A stretch of 64,000 bases of DNA from Nocardioides sp. LHD-245 (GCF_030929495.1 NZ_JAVFWN010000014.1:1-64000), one strand, 5' to 3'; numbered from the stretch's first letter, positions 52,162 to 61,003 are shown. Numbers and translations are program-made. Notes: generated from the sequence alone by a model not told the origin.

Positions 52162-52827
52162 TCACGCACCGGTCGTGACCGCGGCCGCGGCGATCGCCAC
52201 GTAGACCCCGGCGACGGGGAGCCGCCGTAGCCGCGGGTGCCGCACGGTCCGGTTCCGCTCGCGGGCGCGCCGCCGCACCCGACGGCCGAGCAGACCGGCC
52301 GACACGGCGTAGGTGAGGTCGACGAGCAAGGCGACGAGCACCGTGACGATGCCGAGCGCGAGGACCTCCGCCTGGGCGGCGACCCCCGTCGCGCCGGGCG
52401 TCAGGAACTGGGGCAGGAAGGCCAGGAAGAACAGTGCGACCTTCGGGTTGAGCAGGTTCATCAGGAGGCCGTCGGCGTACACCCGGCCCAACGCCGGCGG
52501 TGACCCGACGGACGGGTCGCCGGCTCCGGCCCGGCGCCGGGCCAGCTCGCGGACCGCGAGGTGGACGAGGTACGCCGCCCCGAGGTAGCGGATCACCGCG
52601 AAGGCGGTCGGGCTGGCGGCGATCAGCGCCGAGAGCCCCAGCGCCGTGGCGACGGCGTACCCGGCGGTGCCGGTCTCGACGCCGAGGGCGGACACCACCC
52701 CGGCCCGGACGCCGTGCGCCATGCCGCGGGTGGTGATGTACAGGACGTTCGGGCCGGGCATGCCGACCAGGACCACGGAGGCCGCGGCGAAGGCGACCAG
52801 CTGCGCGGGCTCGAGGGCCAGACTCAT
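52162..52827 (-). CDS. LysE-family amino acid exporter
   Basis: 221 residues with about six membrane helices. VLVGMPGPNVLYITTRGMAHGVRAGVVSALGVETG is the LysE/RhtB family signature with the PGPN motif. It exports amino acids or homoserine-lactone-like molecules. GGAG is 6 nt before the ATG. It is divergent from the MocR regulator, which probably controls it in answer to an amino-type metabolite. Confidence 0.88.
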   Translation of the reverse strand: MSLALEPAQLVAFAAASVVLVGMPGPNVLYITTRGMAHGVRAGVVSALGVETGTAGYAVATALGLSALIAASPTAFAVIRYLGAAYLVHLAVRELARRRAGAGDPSVGSPPALGRVYADGLLMNLLNPKVALFFLAFLPQFLTPGATGVAAQAEVLALGIVTVLVALLVDLTYAVSAGLLGRRVRRRARERNRTVRHPRLRRLPVAGVYVAIAAAAVTTGA

Positions 52828-52913
52828 GAGGAGCTCCGTTTCGGGCGGCTGCGGGGACTTCCCCTAGCGTGGTCGCCGACCGCCCTGTCGGGCCCGGGCC
52901 AATGGAGGCGCAA

Positions 52914-54368
52914 GTGGATCGTTTTCGCGACCCCGACGAGCTGGTCCGCGTGCTGGGAGACCGGATGTCGACGGGCGGCGCGCTCTACCGCCGGCTCGCC
53001 ACGGCCGTGGCCGACGCGATCAGCGCGGGGGAGCTCGTGGCGGGCGACCGGCTGCCGTCCGAGCGCGACCTCGCCCATGCGCTGCACCTGAGCCGGGCGA
53101 CCGTGGTGGCGGCGTACGACGAGCTGCGGGGCCGTGGCCTGGTGGAGAGCCGGCAGGGCAGCGGCAGCCGGGTGGCCACGCCCGCCGACCGGGCGCCGGC
53201 GGCGGTGACGCGCCGGCTCCGGCGGGGTCTCTCGGCGGAGTCCCTGCGGCGGTTCGACGAGACGCCGGACGGCCTCATCTCCATGAGGCACGCCGTCGAG
53301 CCCGGAGACCCGCGGATCGCCTCGGCCGTCGCGGACGTGGTCGAGGAGGATCTGCCGACGCTGCTCGACGAGATCGGCTACACCCCGCGCGGTCTGCCGG
53401 CGCTGCGGGTGGCGCTCGCGGAGCACCACACCCGTCTGGGGCTCCCGACGACGCCCGACGAGGTCCTGGTCACGACCGGGACCCAGCAGGCGCTGTCCCT
53501 CGTCGCGCAACTGCTGCTCGAGCGGGGTGCGACGGTCGCCGTCGAGTCGCCCAGCTGGCCCGGTTGCTTCGACACCTTCAGCGCGGTCGGTGCGCGGATG
53601 ATCGGCGTCGGTCTCGACGACGAGGGGCCGCAGGTCGACCGGCTGCGCGCGGCACTGGCCAGCGAGCCCGTGTCGGCGCTGTTCGTGATGCCGACCTTCC
53701 ACAACCCGACCGGGCTCCTGATGTCGGATGCGCGCCGTCGCGTGGTGGCCCGGGTCGCGGCCGAGCACGGCGTCCCCGTCGTCGAGGACCACGGCTACTC
53801 GACGCCCCTGGTCGTCGACGGCGCCCTCCCGCCACCGATCGCGGCGTACGCCCCGCGGACCGGGCGGGTCTTCACCGTCGGCTCCCTGTCGAAGTCGCTG
53901 TGGGCCGGCCTGCGCCTCGGCTGGGTCCGCGCGAGCGCGGCCGACATCGACCGCCTCGGCTACCTCAAGGCCAACGCCGACATGGGCACCCCGCTGCTCG
54001 ACCAGGCGGTGGCCACCCGGCTGCTGCCCGTCCTGCCCACGCTCACCGAGGACCGGACCGCGGCGGCGCTCGAGCGCCTCGCGCACGCCACCGCGCTCCT
54101 GGGCGAGCACCTCCCGGACTGGAGCTGGCGGGTGCCCGAGGGCGGCACCGCGCTGTGGATCCGGCTGCCCGGGTACGACGCCGCGGTGCTCGCCCGGGTC
54201 GCCTTGCGGCACGGAGTCGAGGTCACGCCGGGCCGGGAGACCGATCCCTCCGGCGCCTGGGACGACCACCTCCGGCTCCCGTTCACCTTCGATCCGGCGC
54301 TGATGACCGAGGCGGTCCGGCGGCTGACGGCCGCCGCGGATGAGCTGAGCGGGCGCTCCGCCTCCTAG
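52914..54368 (+). CDS. MocR-family PLP-dependent transcriptional regulator
   Basis: 484 residues. The N-terminal GntR winged helix (LYRRLATAVADAISAGELVAGDRLPSERDLAHALHLSRATVVAAYDELRGRGLV) is fused to a fold-I aminotransferase domain with VGSLSKSLWAGLRLGW, whose Lys should bind PLP. Domain order and length fit MocR regulators. The start is the GTG at 52914: GGAGG lies 5 nt upstream, whereas the ATG at 52902 overlaps that ribosome site. TAGCGT at 52865-52870 is a -10 giving a leader of about 37 nt. Divergent from lysE, its likely target. Confidence 0.88.
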   Translation: MDRFRDPDELVRVLGDRMSTGGALYRRLATAVADAISAGELVAGDRLPSERDLAHALHLSRATVVAAYDELRGRGLVESRQGSGSRVATPADRAPAAVTRRLRRGLSAESLRRFDETPDGLISMRHAVEPGDPRIASAVADVVEEDLPTLLDEIGYTPRGLPALRVALAEHHTRLGLPTTPDEVLVTTGTQQALSLVAQLLLERGATVAVESPSWPGCFDTFSAVGARMIGVGLDDEGPQVDRLRAALASEPVSALFVMPTFHNPTGLLMSDARRRVVARVAAEHGVPVVEDHGYSTPLVVDGALPPPIAAYAPRTGRVFTVGSLSKSLWAGLRLGWVRASAADIDRLGYLKANADMGTPLLDQAVATRLLPVLPTLTEDRTAAALERLAHATALLGEHLPDWSWRVPEGGTALWIRLPGYDAAVLARVALRHGVEVTPGRETDPSGAWDDHLRLPFTFDPALMTEAVRRLTAAADELSGRSAS

Positions 54369-54371
54369 CCT
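54366..54371 (+). promoter_or_regulatory. -10 element of the HAD hydrolase gene
   Basis: TAGCCT, overlapping the end of the MocR gene and 6 nt upstream of the GTG at 54378; leaderless geometry. Confidence 0.5.
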
Positions 54372-54377
54372 GGCACC

Positions 54378-55037
54378 GTGACCCTCCCCGCCGCCGTCCT
54401 GTGGGACATGGACGGAACTCTCGTCGACACCGAGCCCTACTGGATGGCGACCGAGGAGGCCATCGCCGAGGAGTACGGCGGCACCTGGACCCACGCGGAC
54501 GCGATGCACCTGGTCGGCAACGACCTGCTCGTGTCGGGGGAGTACATCAGGGCCAAGCTGGGCCTCGCCCAGTCCGCCGAGGAGGTCGTCGAGATGCTCC
54601 TCGACGGCGTCGTCGCCCAAGTGCGGCACGCCGTGCCGTGGTGCCCGGGCTCCCGCGAGCTGCTCCTCGCCCTCCACGAGGCGGGCGTGCCGTGCGCCCT
54701 GGTGACAATGTCCTACCAGCGCTTCGTCGCCCCGATCCTCGAGCACCTGCCGCCCGAGACGTTCCGGGTGATCGTCACCGGCGACATGGTCGACAACGGC
54801 AAGCCGCACCCGGAGGCCTATCTCACCGCGGCCGCCGCGCTCGGCGTCGACCCGGCCGACTGCGTGGCCGTCGAGGACTCGCCGACCGGCGCCACCTCGG
54901 CGGAGGCGGCGGGCTGCCGGGTGCTCGTCGTCCCCAACCACGTGCCGGTGCCGCCGGGACCGGGCCGGGCCTTCCGGACGACCCTCGAGGGGGTCACTCC
55001 GGCGGAGCTGGGCTCACTGCGCCGACGACCGGGCTGA
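54378..55037 (+). CDS. HAD-superfamily hydrolase (beta-phosphoglucomutase-like)
   Basis: 219 residues. All four HAD motifs are present: I LWDMDGTLVDTEPYW (nucleophile Asp), II LVTMS, III GKPHPEAYLTAAAALG, and IV VEDSPTGATSAEAAG. The helical cap between I and II fits subclass C1 (phosphatase/beta-phosphoglucomutase). The substrate is a small phosphate ester, unknown. The 3' end overlaps the convergent nuclease gene by 44 bp. Confidence 0.88.
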   Translation: MTLPAAVLWDMDGTLVDTEPYWMATEEAIAEEYGGTWTHADAMHLVGNDLLVSGEYIRAKLGLAQSAEEVVEMLLDGVVAQVRHAVPWCPGSRELLLALHEAGVPCALVTMSYQRFVAPILEHLPPETFRVIVTGDMVDNGKPHPEAYLTAAAALGVDPADCVAVEDSPTGATSAEAAGCRVLVVPNHVPVPPGPGRAFRTTLEGVTPAELGSLRRRPG

Positions 55038-55923
55038 CCGGCTCCCGCGGCTCCCGGGGCTCGGGGTAGGGAGGCGGGGTGCCGCCGTACGCCGGGCAGA
55101 TCGCCTGGTGGACGCACCACCGGCAGCCCGCGCCCTTGCGCGCCTCGAACTCCTTGCGCTCCGTCGCCGCCCGGATCGCGTCCCAGACCGCCAGCACCTT
55201 GCGCTCGGTGGCCAGGAGGTCCCGCTCGTCGGGCTCGTAGCGCAGCACCTCGCTGTTGCCGAGGTAGACCAGCTGGAGCATGCGCGGCACCACGCCGCGC
55301 ATCCGCCACAGGACGAGCGCATAGAACTTCAGCTGGAACAGCGCCTTGCCCTCGAACATCTCGTGGGGGGAGGGGCCCGTCTTGTAGTCGCAGATCCGGA
55401 TCGCGCCGTCGGGAGCGACGTCGACCCGGTCGATGACGCCGCGCAGGAGCAGCTTGGCGTCGGTCAGCGTCTCGACGTACAGCTCGCGCTCGGCGGGCTC
55501 GAGCCGGGTCGGGTCCTCGAGGTCGAAGTACTTGGCGAGGGTGTCGTGGCACGACGCCAGCCACTCGGCGATCTCGGGACCATCGACGGGGAACATCGAG
55601 ACCACGGCGGGCTCGATCTCCTGGAGCTCCTCCCACGCCGGGGCGAGCAGTGCGTCGGCCTGCTCGGGGGTGCGCTCGGCGGCGGGCAGGTCGAAGAGCT
55701 GCTCCAGCACCCGGTGGATGACCGTGCCGCGCACGGCGGGCGGGGACGGCGGCTCCGGGAGCCGGTCGATGCTGCGGAACCGGTAGAGCAGGGGGCAGTT
55801 CAAGAAGTCGCCGACCCGCGACGGCGAGAGCGCACCCAGCACGTCGACGCCGTCGACGCGGGTGCCACCGCGCTCGGACGGGTCGGCCGGCTCGATGCCG
55901 GCTGCGGCGGAGGTGGTCGTCAT
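54994..55923 (-). CDS. RecB-family PD-(D/E)XK exonuclease
   Basis: 309 residues. LSPSRVGDFLNCPLLYRFRSIDRLPEPP is the AddB/RecB nuclease start with a Cys; IRICDYKTG holds the catalytic D and K; CRWCVHQAIC completes the four cysteines of a probable Fe-S cluster. This is the stand-alone actinobacterial nuclease usually found next to the M50 protease and proteasome genes. TACTGT on the minus strand (55936-55931) is 7 nt before the ATG. It ends with a 44-bp antisense overlap with the HAD gene. Confidence 0.88.
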   Translation of the reverse strand: MTTTSAAAGIEPADPSERGGTRVDGVDVLGALSPSRVGDFLNCPLLYRFRSIDRLPEPPSPPAVRGTVIHRVLEQLFDLPAAERTPEQADALLAPAWEELQEIEPAVVSMFPVDGPEIAEWLASCHDTLAKYFDLEDPTRLEPAERELYVETLTDAKLLLRGVIDRVDVAPDGAIRICDYKTGPSPHEMFEGKALFQLKFYALVLWRMRGVVPRMLQLVYLGNSEVLRYEPDERDLLATERKVLAVWDAIRAATERKEFEARKGAGCRWCVHQAICPAYGGTPPPYPEPREPREPVSPVVGAVSPAPPE

Positions 55924-55930
55924 GGGAGCG

Positions 55931-55936
55931 ACAGTA
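55931..55936 (-). promoter_or_regulatory. -10 element of the RecB-like nuclease gene
   Basis: TACTGT on the minus strand, 7 nt upstream of the ATG at 55923; leaderless geometry. Confidence 0.45.
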
Positions 55937-55996
55937 GGCCAGGCCTCCGACAACCGGCCGGAGGCCACCGGCGCCAGGACCCAGCCGGATCCCGGA

Positions 55997-56002
55997 TAGC
56001 CT
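55997..56002 (+). promoter_or_regulatory. -10 element of the site-2 protease gene
   Basis: TAGCCT, 6 nt upstream of the GTG at 56009; leaderless geometry. Confidence 0.5.
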
Positions 56003-56008
56003 CGGTAC

Positions 56009-57139
56009 GTGTCCGGCCCTCACCGTCCCGCCCCCGCGCGCGCGCCGCTGCCCCGGGGGATGTTCCGGATCGGGCGGATCGCGGGCAGCGACGTGTTGGT
56101 GTCTAGCTCGTGGTTCCTGATCGCCGGGCTGATCGCGCTGATCATGGGACCGCGCGTCGACCAGGTCCAGCCCGGTCTGGGCGGCTGGAAGTACGTCGTC
56201 GGCGTCGCCTTCGCGATCGCGCTCTACCTGGCCGTGCTGCTCCACGAGGCCTCCCACGCCATCGTGGCCCGACGGTTCGGCTTCACGGTGCACTCCATCA
56301 CCCTCCACTTCCTGGGCGGCGCGACCGCGATCGAGGGGGAGGCCCGTCGGCCGCGGCAGGAGTTCTGGATCGCCGTGGTCGGTCCGCTCACCTCGCTCGC
56401 CGTGGGCGCGGCGGCGCTCGGGCTGTGGTTCGTCACGCCGAGCGGCCTGCTGCTCCTCGTCATCGAGGGCCTCGCCGGGGCCAACCTGATGATCGGCGTC
56501 CTCAACCTGGTCCCCGGCCTCCCGCTCGACGGCGGCCGGGTCCTGAAGGCGGGCGTCTGGGCTCTCACCGGCCAGGTCCACACCGGGACGGCGGTCGCCG
56601 CCTGGACCGGACGCGGCGTCGCGGTCCTCGTCGGCCTCGCGGCCCTGTGGTGGTCGCTCGACGGTGCCGTGTTCAACCCCCTCGTGCTGCTCGTCGTCGC
56701 CTTGTTCCTGTGGACGGGCGCCAGCCAGGCGCTGACGGTGGCCGGCATCACCCGCCAGTTCAGCGGCGTCGTCGCCAGCGACCTGGCCCGCCGGGCGCTG
56801 GCGGTACCGGGCGACCTCCCCCTGGCGGAGGCGATGCGCCGGGCGCTGGAGGCCAGTGCCGGCAGCATCATCACGACGACCACCGACGGCCGCCCGGTGG
56901 GCGTGGTCGACGAGAGCGCCGCGCGCGCCGTACCGGCTGAGCGGACACCGTGGGTGGCCGTGTCGACGGTCGCGCGCACGCTCGAGCCCGGGCTGACGGT
57001 GTCGATGCGGATCACCGGCGCCGCGCTCCTCGACACCGTCCGGACCACGCCGGCCTCCGAGTACGTCCTGCTCGACGACGACGGTCGCGTGTACGGCGTG
57101 CTCTCCGCGGCCGACCTGATCCGGGCCGTACGACGGTGA
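56009..57139 (+). CDS. Site-2-type (M50) membrane metalloprotease with CBS domains
   Basis: 376 residues. The zinc motif HEASH (79-83) lies in a membrane helix, and NLVPGLPLDGGRVLK (around 166-180) supplies the Asp ligand. These and further hydrophobic segments form the S2P core; from about 250 a tandem CBS-like region follows (LPLAEAMRRALEASAGSIITTTTDGRPVGVVDE, EYVLLDDDGRVYGVLSAADLIRAV), which may bind nucleotides. It cleaves membrane proteins such as anti-sigma factors; the substrate is unknown. It is the usual neighbour of trmI in this locus. Confidence 0.9.
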   Translation: MSGPHRPAPARAPLPRGMFRIGRIAGSDVLVSSSWFLIAGLIALIMGPRVDQVQPGLGGWKYVVGVAFAIALYLAVLLHEASHAIVARRFGFTVHSITLHFLGGATAIEGEARRPRQEFWIAVVGPLTSLAVGAAALGLWFVTPSGLLLLVIEGLAGANLMIGVLNLVPGLPLDGGRVLKAGVWALTGQVHTGTAVAAWTGRGVAVLVGLAALWWSLDGAVFNPLVLLVVALFLWTGASQALTVAGITRQFSGVVASDLARRALAVPGDLPLAEAMRRALEASAGSIITTTTDGRPVGVVDESAARAVPAERTPWVAVSTVARTLEPGLTVSMRITGAALLDTVRTTPASEYVLLDDDGRVYGVLSAADLIRAVRR

Positions 57140-57154
57140 GCTGGCCGGTGCCGA

Positions 57155-57160
57155 TAGATT
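57155..57160 (+). promoter_or_regulatory. -10 element of trmI
   Basis: TAGATT, 6 nt upstream of the GTG at 57167; leaderless geometry. Confidence 0.5.
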
Positions 57161-57166
57161 GCGCCG

Positions 57167-58120
57167 GTGACCGATGCGCCTCTCAGCCACTCCGGCGACG
57201 TTTCCCCCGACGCCTGGTCAGGCGTCCACCGCGGGCCGCTACGGGCCGGTGAGTGGGTCCGGCTCGTCGACGGCAAGGGTCGCAAGCACAACTTCGAGCT
57301 CGTCCCCGGCAAGCGGTTCTTCTCCAACAAGGGCCACCTCGAGCACGACGAGCTGATCGGCCGTGAGGAGGGCTTCGCCGTCACCTCGTCGGTGGGCGGC
57401 GAGTACCTCGTCTTCCGCCCGTTGCTCTCCGAGTTCGTCGTCTCCATGCCGCGCGGCGCGGCCGTGGTCTACCCGAAGGACTCCGCCCAGATCATCGCCA
57501 TGGCCGACATCTTCCCCGGCGCCCATGTCGTCGAGGCCGGCGTCGGCTCCGGCGCCCTCACCTGCTCGCTGCTGCGTGCGGTGGGACCCCACGGCCGAGT
57601 GTCGTCGTACGAGCGTCGCGAGGAGTTCGCCGACGTCGCCCGGCGCAACGTCACCCAGTTCTTCGGCGGCGACCACCCCGCCTGGGCACTCACCCTCGGT
57701 GACCTCGCCGAGGAGCTCCCGGCGTCGGGGGAGCGCTGTGACCGGATCATCCTCGACATGCTCGCTCCCTGGGACTGCCTCGAAGCCGCCGCCGACGCGC
57801 TGCTCCCCGGCGGCATCGTGTGCGCGTACGTCGCCACGACCACCCAGCTCTCCAAGTTCGTCGAGGCGGTCCGGGTCCACGGCGGCTTCACCGAGCCGGC
57901 CCCGTGGGAGTCGCTGGTGCGGGACTGGCACGTCGAGGGGCTCGCCGTGCGCCCGGGGCACAAGATGATCGGTCACACCGCGTTCTTGGTGACCGCTCGC
58001 CGGATGGCTCCAGGGGAGCGTGCCCCGCTCAAGAAGCGGCGTCCCGCTCCCGGCGCCTACGGGCCCGACTACACCGGTCCCCGTCCGCCCGGTGTCCCCG
58101 AGACCCCGGCTGCCGACTGA
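57167..58120 (+). CDS. trmI: tRNA (adenine-58-N1)-methyltransferase
   Basis: 317 residues. The N-terminal beta domain (GEWVRLVDGKGRKHNFELVPGKRF) precedes the Rossmann methyltransferase with SAM motif VVEAGVGSGALTCSLLRAVG and catalytic ILDMLAPWDCLEA. It forms a tetramer that methylates A58 in the T loop, stabilising tRNA. This family is a regular member of actinobacterial proteasome loci. The C-terminus is a basic/Pro-rich tail (KKRRPAPGAYGPDYTGPRPP). Confidence 0.9.
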   Translation: MTDAPLSHSGDVSPDAWSGVHRGPLRAGEWVRLVDGKGRKHNFELVPGKRFFSNKGHLEHDELIGREEGFAVTSSVGGEYLVFRPLLSEFVVSMPRGAAVVYPKDSAQIIAMADIFPGAHVVEAGVGSGALTCSLLRAVGPHGRVSSYERREEFADVARRNVTQFFGGDHPAWALTLGDLAEELPASGERCDRIILDMLAPWDCLEAAADALLPGGIVCAYVATTTQLSKFVEAVRVHGGFTEPAPWESLVRDWHVEGLAVRPGHKMIGHTAFLVTARRMAPGERAPLKKRRPAPGAYGPDYTGPRPPGVPETPAAD

Positions 58121-58132
58121 GGCTCCGGACGT

Positions 58133-58195
58133 TGCGGTTTGGTCCCAAACCGCATGAATTCCGGCCCGAAACATGCGGTTTGGGACCAAACCGCA
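58133..58195. repeat. Dispersed palindromic element, copy 4 (double)
   Basis: Two palindromes in opposite orientation: 58133-58154 (centre TC) and 58174-58195 (centre GA), each with arms TGCGGTTTGG and CCAAACCGCA, separated by TGAATTCCGGCCCGAAACA, which keeps the GGCCCGAA block. The ATTGGGCAG block is absent. It lies between trmI and arc, the only copy between tandem genes. Confidence 0.85.
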
Positions 58196-58225
58196 TTAAT
58201 CACTCGCCTGTAACACCCTCACGAG

Positions 58226-58231
58226 TAGGGT
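58226..58231 (+). promoter_or_regulatory. -10 element of arc
   Basis: TAGGGT, giving a leader of about 12-13 nt that carries the strong Shine-Dalgarno AGGAGG (58239-58244), 6 nt before the ATG at 58251. Confidence 0.5.
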
Positions 58232-58250
58232 CGTTTCCAGGAGGTGTGCC

Positions 58251-60014
58251 ATGACGAGCATGGGAGAAGGCACGACAGGCGGACACCGTTCCCCGAGTCG
58301 TGAGGAGCTCGAGGACCAGGTGCGTTACCTCGAGGAGGAGATCCACGACCTGCGCCGCCGCCTGGTCGACACCCCGACCGGGGCCGCCCGGTCGCTGGAG
58401 TCCCGGTTGGCCGAGGCGCAGCGATCCCTCGCCGCGGTCACGGCCCAGAACGAGCGTCTCGCGGGGACCCTGCGCGACGCCCGGGACCAGATCCTCAAGC
58501 TCAAGGAGGAGGTCGACCGGCTGGCACAGCCGCCGGCGGGCTTCGGGACCTTCCTGCAGCGCAACGAGGACGACACCGTCGACGTCTTCACCGGCGGCCG
58601 CAAGCTCCGGGTGACGGTCAGCCCCGCCGTCGAGCTCGACGAGCTGCGCCGCGGCCAGGAGGTCATGCTCAACGAGGCGCTCAACGTCGTCGCCGCCTTC
58701 GCCTACGAGACCGTCGGCGAGGTCGTCATGTTCAAGGAGCTGCTGGCCGACGGTGAGCGGGTCCTGGTCATCGCCAACGCCGACGAGGAGCGCGTGGTCC
58801 GTCTCGCCGACCCGCTGCTCGGGGAGACCCTCCGCGCGGGCGACTCGCTGCTCCTCGACTCGCGTGCCGGCTACGTCTACGAGCGGGTGCCGAAGTCGGA
58901 GGTCGAGGAGCTGGTCCTCGAAGAGGTGCCCGACATCACCTACGAGACCATCGGCGGCCTGGGCAACCAGATCGAGATGATCCAAGACGCCGTCGAGCTG
59001 CCGTACCTCTACCCCGAGCTGTTCGCCGAGCACGAGCTCAAGCCGCCCAAGGGCATCCTGCTCTACGGCCCCCCGGGCTGCGGCAAGACGCTCATCGCCA
59101 AGGCGGTCGCCAACTCGCTGGCCAAGAAGGTCGCCGCCAAGACCGGCCAGGAGGGGAAGTCGTACTTCCTCAACATCAAGGGCCCCGAGCTCCTCAACAA
59201 GTACGTCGGCGAGACCGAGCGCCACATCCGGCTGGTCTTCCAGCGGGCCCGTGAGAAGGCGAGCACCGGTACGCCGGTCATCGTGTTCTTCGACGAGATG
59301 GACTCGCTCTTCCGCACCCGCGGCTCCGGCGTCTCCTCCGACGTCGAGAACACCATCGTCCCGCAGCTGCTCAGCGAGATCGACGGCGTCGAGCTGCTGG
59401 AGAACGTGCTGGTCATCGGTGCGTCCAACCGCGAGGACATGATCGACCCGGCGATCCTGCGCCCCGGTCGGCTCGACGTGAAGATCAAGATCGAGCGTCC
59501 GGACGCCGAGTCCGCGCGCGACATCTTCAGCAAGTACCTCACCGCCAACCTGCCTCTGCACACCGACGACCTCGCCGAGTTCGGCGGCGACCGGCAGGCG
59601 ACCGTGTCCGGCATGATCCGCGCCGCCGTCGAGCGGATGTACTCCGAGACCGAGGAGAACCGGTTCCTGGAGGTGACCTACGCCAACGGCGACAAGGAGG
59701 TCCTGTACTTCAAGGACTTCAACTCCGGCGCGATGATCCAGAACATCGTCGACCGGTCGAAGAAGATGGCCATCAAGGACTTCCTCGAGCACGAGCAGAA
59801 GGGCCTGCGGGTCTCGCACCTGCTCCAGGCCTGCGTCGACGAGTTCAAGGAGAACGAGGACCTGCCCAACACGACCAACCCCGACGACTGGGCGCGAATC
59901 TCCGGCAAGAAGGGCGAGCGGATCGTGTTCATCCGCACCCTCATCACCGGCAAGCAGGGCACCGAGCCGGGCCGCTCGATCGATACGGTCAACGACACGG
60001 GGCAGTACCTCTGA
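58251..60014 (+). CDS. arc: Proteasome-associated AAA ATPase (ARC/Mpa)
   Basis: 587 residues. An N-terminal coiled coil (about 17-92, EELEDQVRYLEEEIHDLRRRL) binds Pup. Two OB domains follow, then an AAA domain with Walker A GPPGCGKT (273-280) and Walker B VIVFFDEM (343-350). The C-terminus ends GQYL, the proteasome-docking tail. It unfolds pupylated proteins and feeds them to the 20S core encoded by prcB/prcA about 3 kb downstream. Also called mpa in mycobacteria. Confidence 0.95.
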   Translation: MTSMGEGTTGGHRSPSREELEDQVRYLEEEIHDLRRRLVDTPTGAARSLESRLAEAQRSLAAVTAQNERLAGTLRDARDQILKLKEEVDRLAQPPAGFGTFLQRNEDDTVDVFTGGRKLRVTVSPAVELDELRRGQEVMLNEALNVVAAFAYETVGEVVMFKELLADGERVLVIANADEERVVRLADPLLGETLRAGDSLLLDSRAGYVYERVPKSEVEELVLEEVPDITYETIGGLGNQIEMIQDAVELPYLYPELFAEHELKPPKGILLYGPPGCGKTLIAKAVANSLAKKVAAKTGQEGKSYFLNIKGPELLNKYVGETERHIRLVFQRAREKASTGTPVIVFFDEMDSLFRTRGSGVSSDVENTIVPQLLSEIDGVELLENVLVIGASNREDMIDPAILRPGRLDVKIKIERPDAESARDIFSKYLTANLPLHTDDLAEFGGDRQATVSGMIRAAVERMYSETEENRFLEVTYANGDKEVLYFKDFNSGAMIQNIVDRSKKMAIKDFLEHEQKGLRVSHLLQACVDEFKENEDLPNTTNPDDWARISGKKGERIVFIRTLITGKQGTEPGRSIDTVNDTGQYL

Positions 60015-60082
60015 GGCCCGCTTGGCCCCCTCGCTAGGGTGGGCCACGTCCCCGAACGTCCCCCTTCCGACAGGAGCCCCCC

Positions 60083-60160
60083 GTGGTCAAGAAGCTCATC
60101 ATCGTCGCCCTCGTCGCGCTCGGCGTCACCGCCGCGGTGAAGGTCGCCAAGGGTCGCTGA
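60083..60160 (+). CDS. 25-residue hydrophobic peptide (DLW-39-like N-terminus)
   Basis: GTG-initiated: VVKKLIIVALVALGVTAAV then KVAKGR. It has a two-Lys start, a hydrophobic helix of about 15 residues and a basic end, the plan of a tiny membrane protein. CAGGAG lies 7 nt upstream and TAGGGT at 60035-60040 could be its -10. It resembles the N-terminus of actinobacterial DLW-39 proteins (about 39 residues) but lacks their DLW part. A strong hairpin follows 11 nt after the stop, supporting a real short gene. Confidence 0.55.
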   Translation: MVKKLIIVALVALGVTAAVKVAKGR

Positions 60161-60171
60161 CCCCTGACGCG

Positions 60172-60205
60172 AACGGGCCCCGCACCACTCGGTGCGGGGC
60201 CCGTT
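60172..60205. terminator. Strong hairpin after the 25-residue gene
   Basis: AACGGGCCCCGCACC (60172-60186) pairs perfectly with GGTGCGGGGCCCGTT (60191-60205) around ACTC: a 15-bp stem. It ends just before the convergent DUF1206 gene (stop at 60209) and can serve both strands. Confidence 0.85.
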
Positions 60206-60208
60206 GCG

Positions 60209-61003
60209 TCACCGCCCGCGCAGGTACCACGCGCGGGCGACGTGGTAGGCGCCGTAGCAGGCCAGCCCGACCGCGACGACCAGGATCACGCCGCGGCCGT
60301 ACGGCTCGTCGCGGAACCTCACGACCGCCTGGTCCAGGCCGCCCGACCTGCTCGGGTCGTGAGTCACGCCCGCCCACGCGAACAGCACGCCGATCACGGC
60401 GAAGGCCGCGCCCCGGCTCAGGTAGCCGGCCCGGGCCAGCACTGAGATCACGGTGCCCGTGGCTCCGGTCTGCCCGTCCACCTCGAGGTCGTCGCGCCAC
60501 CCGTCGCCGAGCCCCTTGACGGCGCTGATCGCGCCGACGCCGACGATGCCGACGCCGAGCGCGACGACGATCGCCGGCCCGACCGGCAGATCGAGCAGCG
60601 CGACCGTCACGCCCTGGGGCGTACGCCGTCCGCCGCCCCCGTCGCCGAGTGCCGAGCGGACCGCGAGCACGGTCAGGAGGCCCAGGACGACGGTGCGCCC
60701 GCCGCAGCCCGCCCGGACGGCCCACCGGTCCGCCCCGTCCGGCCCGTCCGACCCGTCCGGCCCACGGACGACGCGGACCGCCTGATCGACGGCGAGCCCG
60801 GCCAGGCCGGCGGCGACCAGCCAGAGGGTCACCCGACCGACGGGGTCCTCGGCCAGCTGCTGGAAGGCACCCTGCCCCGACGGGGTGCCCTGCCGGTCGC
60901 CGAGGGCGAGCGCGGCGGCCAGCCAGGCGACCAGCCCGTAGACAAGTCCGTAGGCGACCCGGCCGGCCCGGGCGAGTCGGTCCAAAGCCGGGTGGTCGTG
61001 CAT
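60209..61003 (-). CDS. DUF1206 membrane protein
   Basis: 264 residues, three repeats of a two-helix unit: LARAGRVAYGLVYGLVAWLAAALALG, then VVLGLLTVLAVRSA, then LARAGYLSRGAAFAVIGVLFAWAG, each followed by a second hydrophobic helix. This is the DUF1206 pattern; function unknown. The ATG at 61003 has TACCTC on the minus strand 7 nt upstream. It is inserted between arc and dop on the opposite strand, splitting the proteasome locus into two transcription units. Confidence 0.85.
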   Translation of the reverse strand: MHDHPALDRLARAGRVAYGLVYGLVAWLAAALALGDRQGTPSGQGAFQQLAEDPVGRVTLWLVAAGLAGLAVDQAVRVVRGPDGSDGPDGADRWAVRAGCGGRTVVLGLLTVLAVRSALGDGGGGRRTPQGVTVALLDLPVGPAIVVALGVGIVGVGAISAVKGLGDGWRDDLEVDGQTGATGTVISVLARAGYLSRGAAFAVIGVLFAWAGVTHDPSRSGGLDQAVVRFRDEPYGRGVILVVAVGLACYGAYHVARAWYLRGR

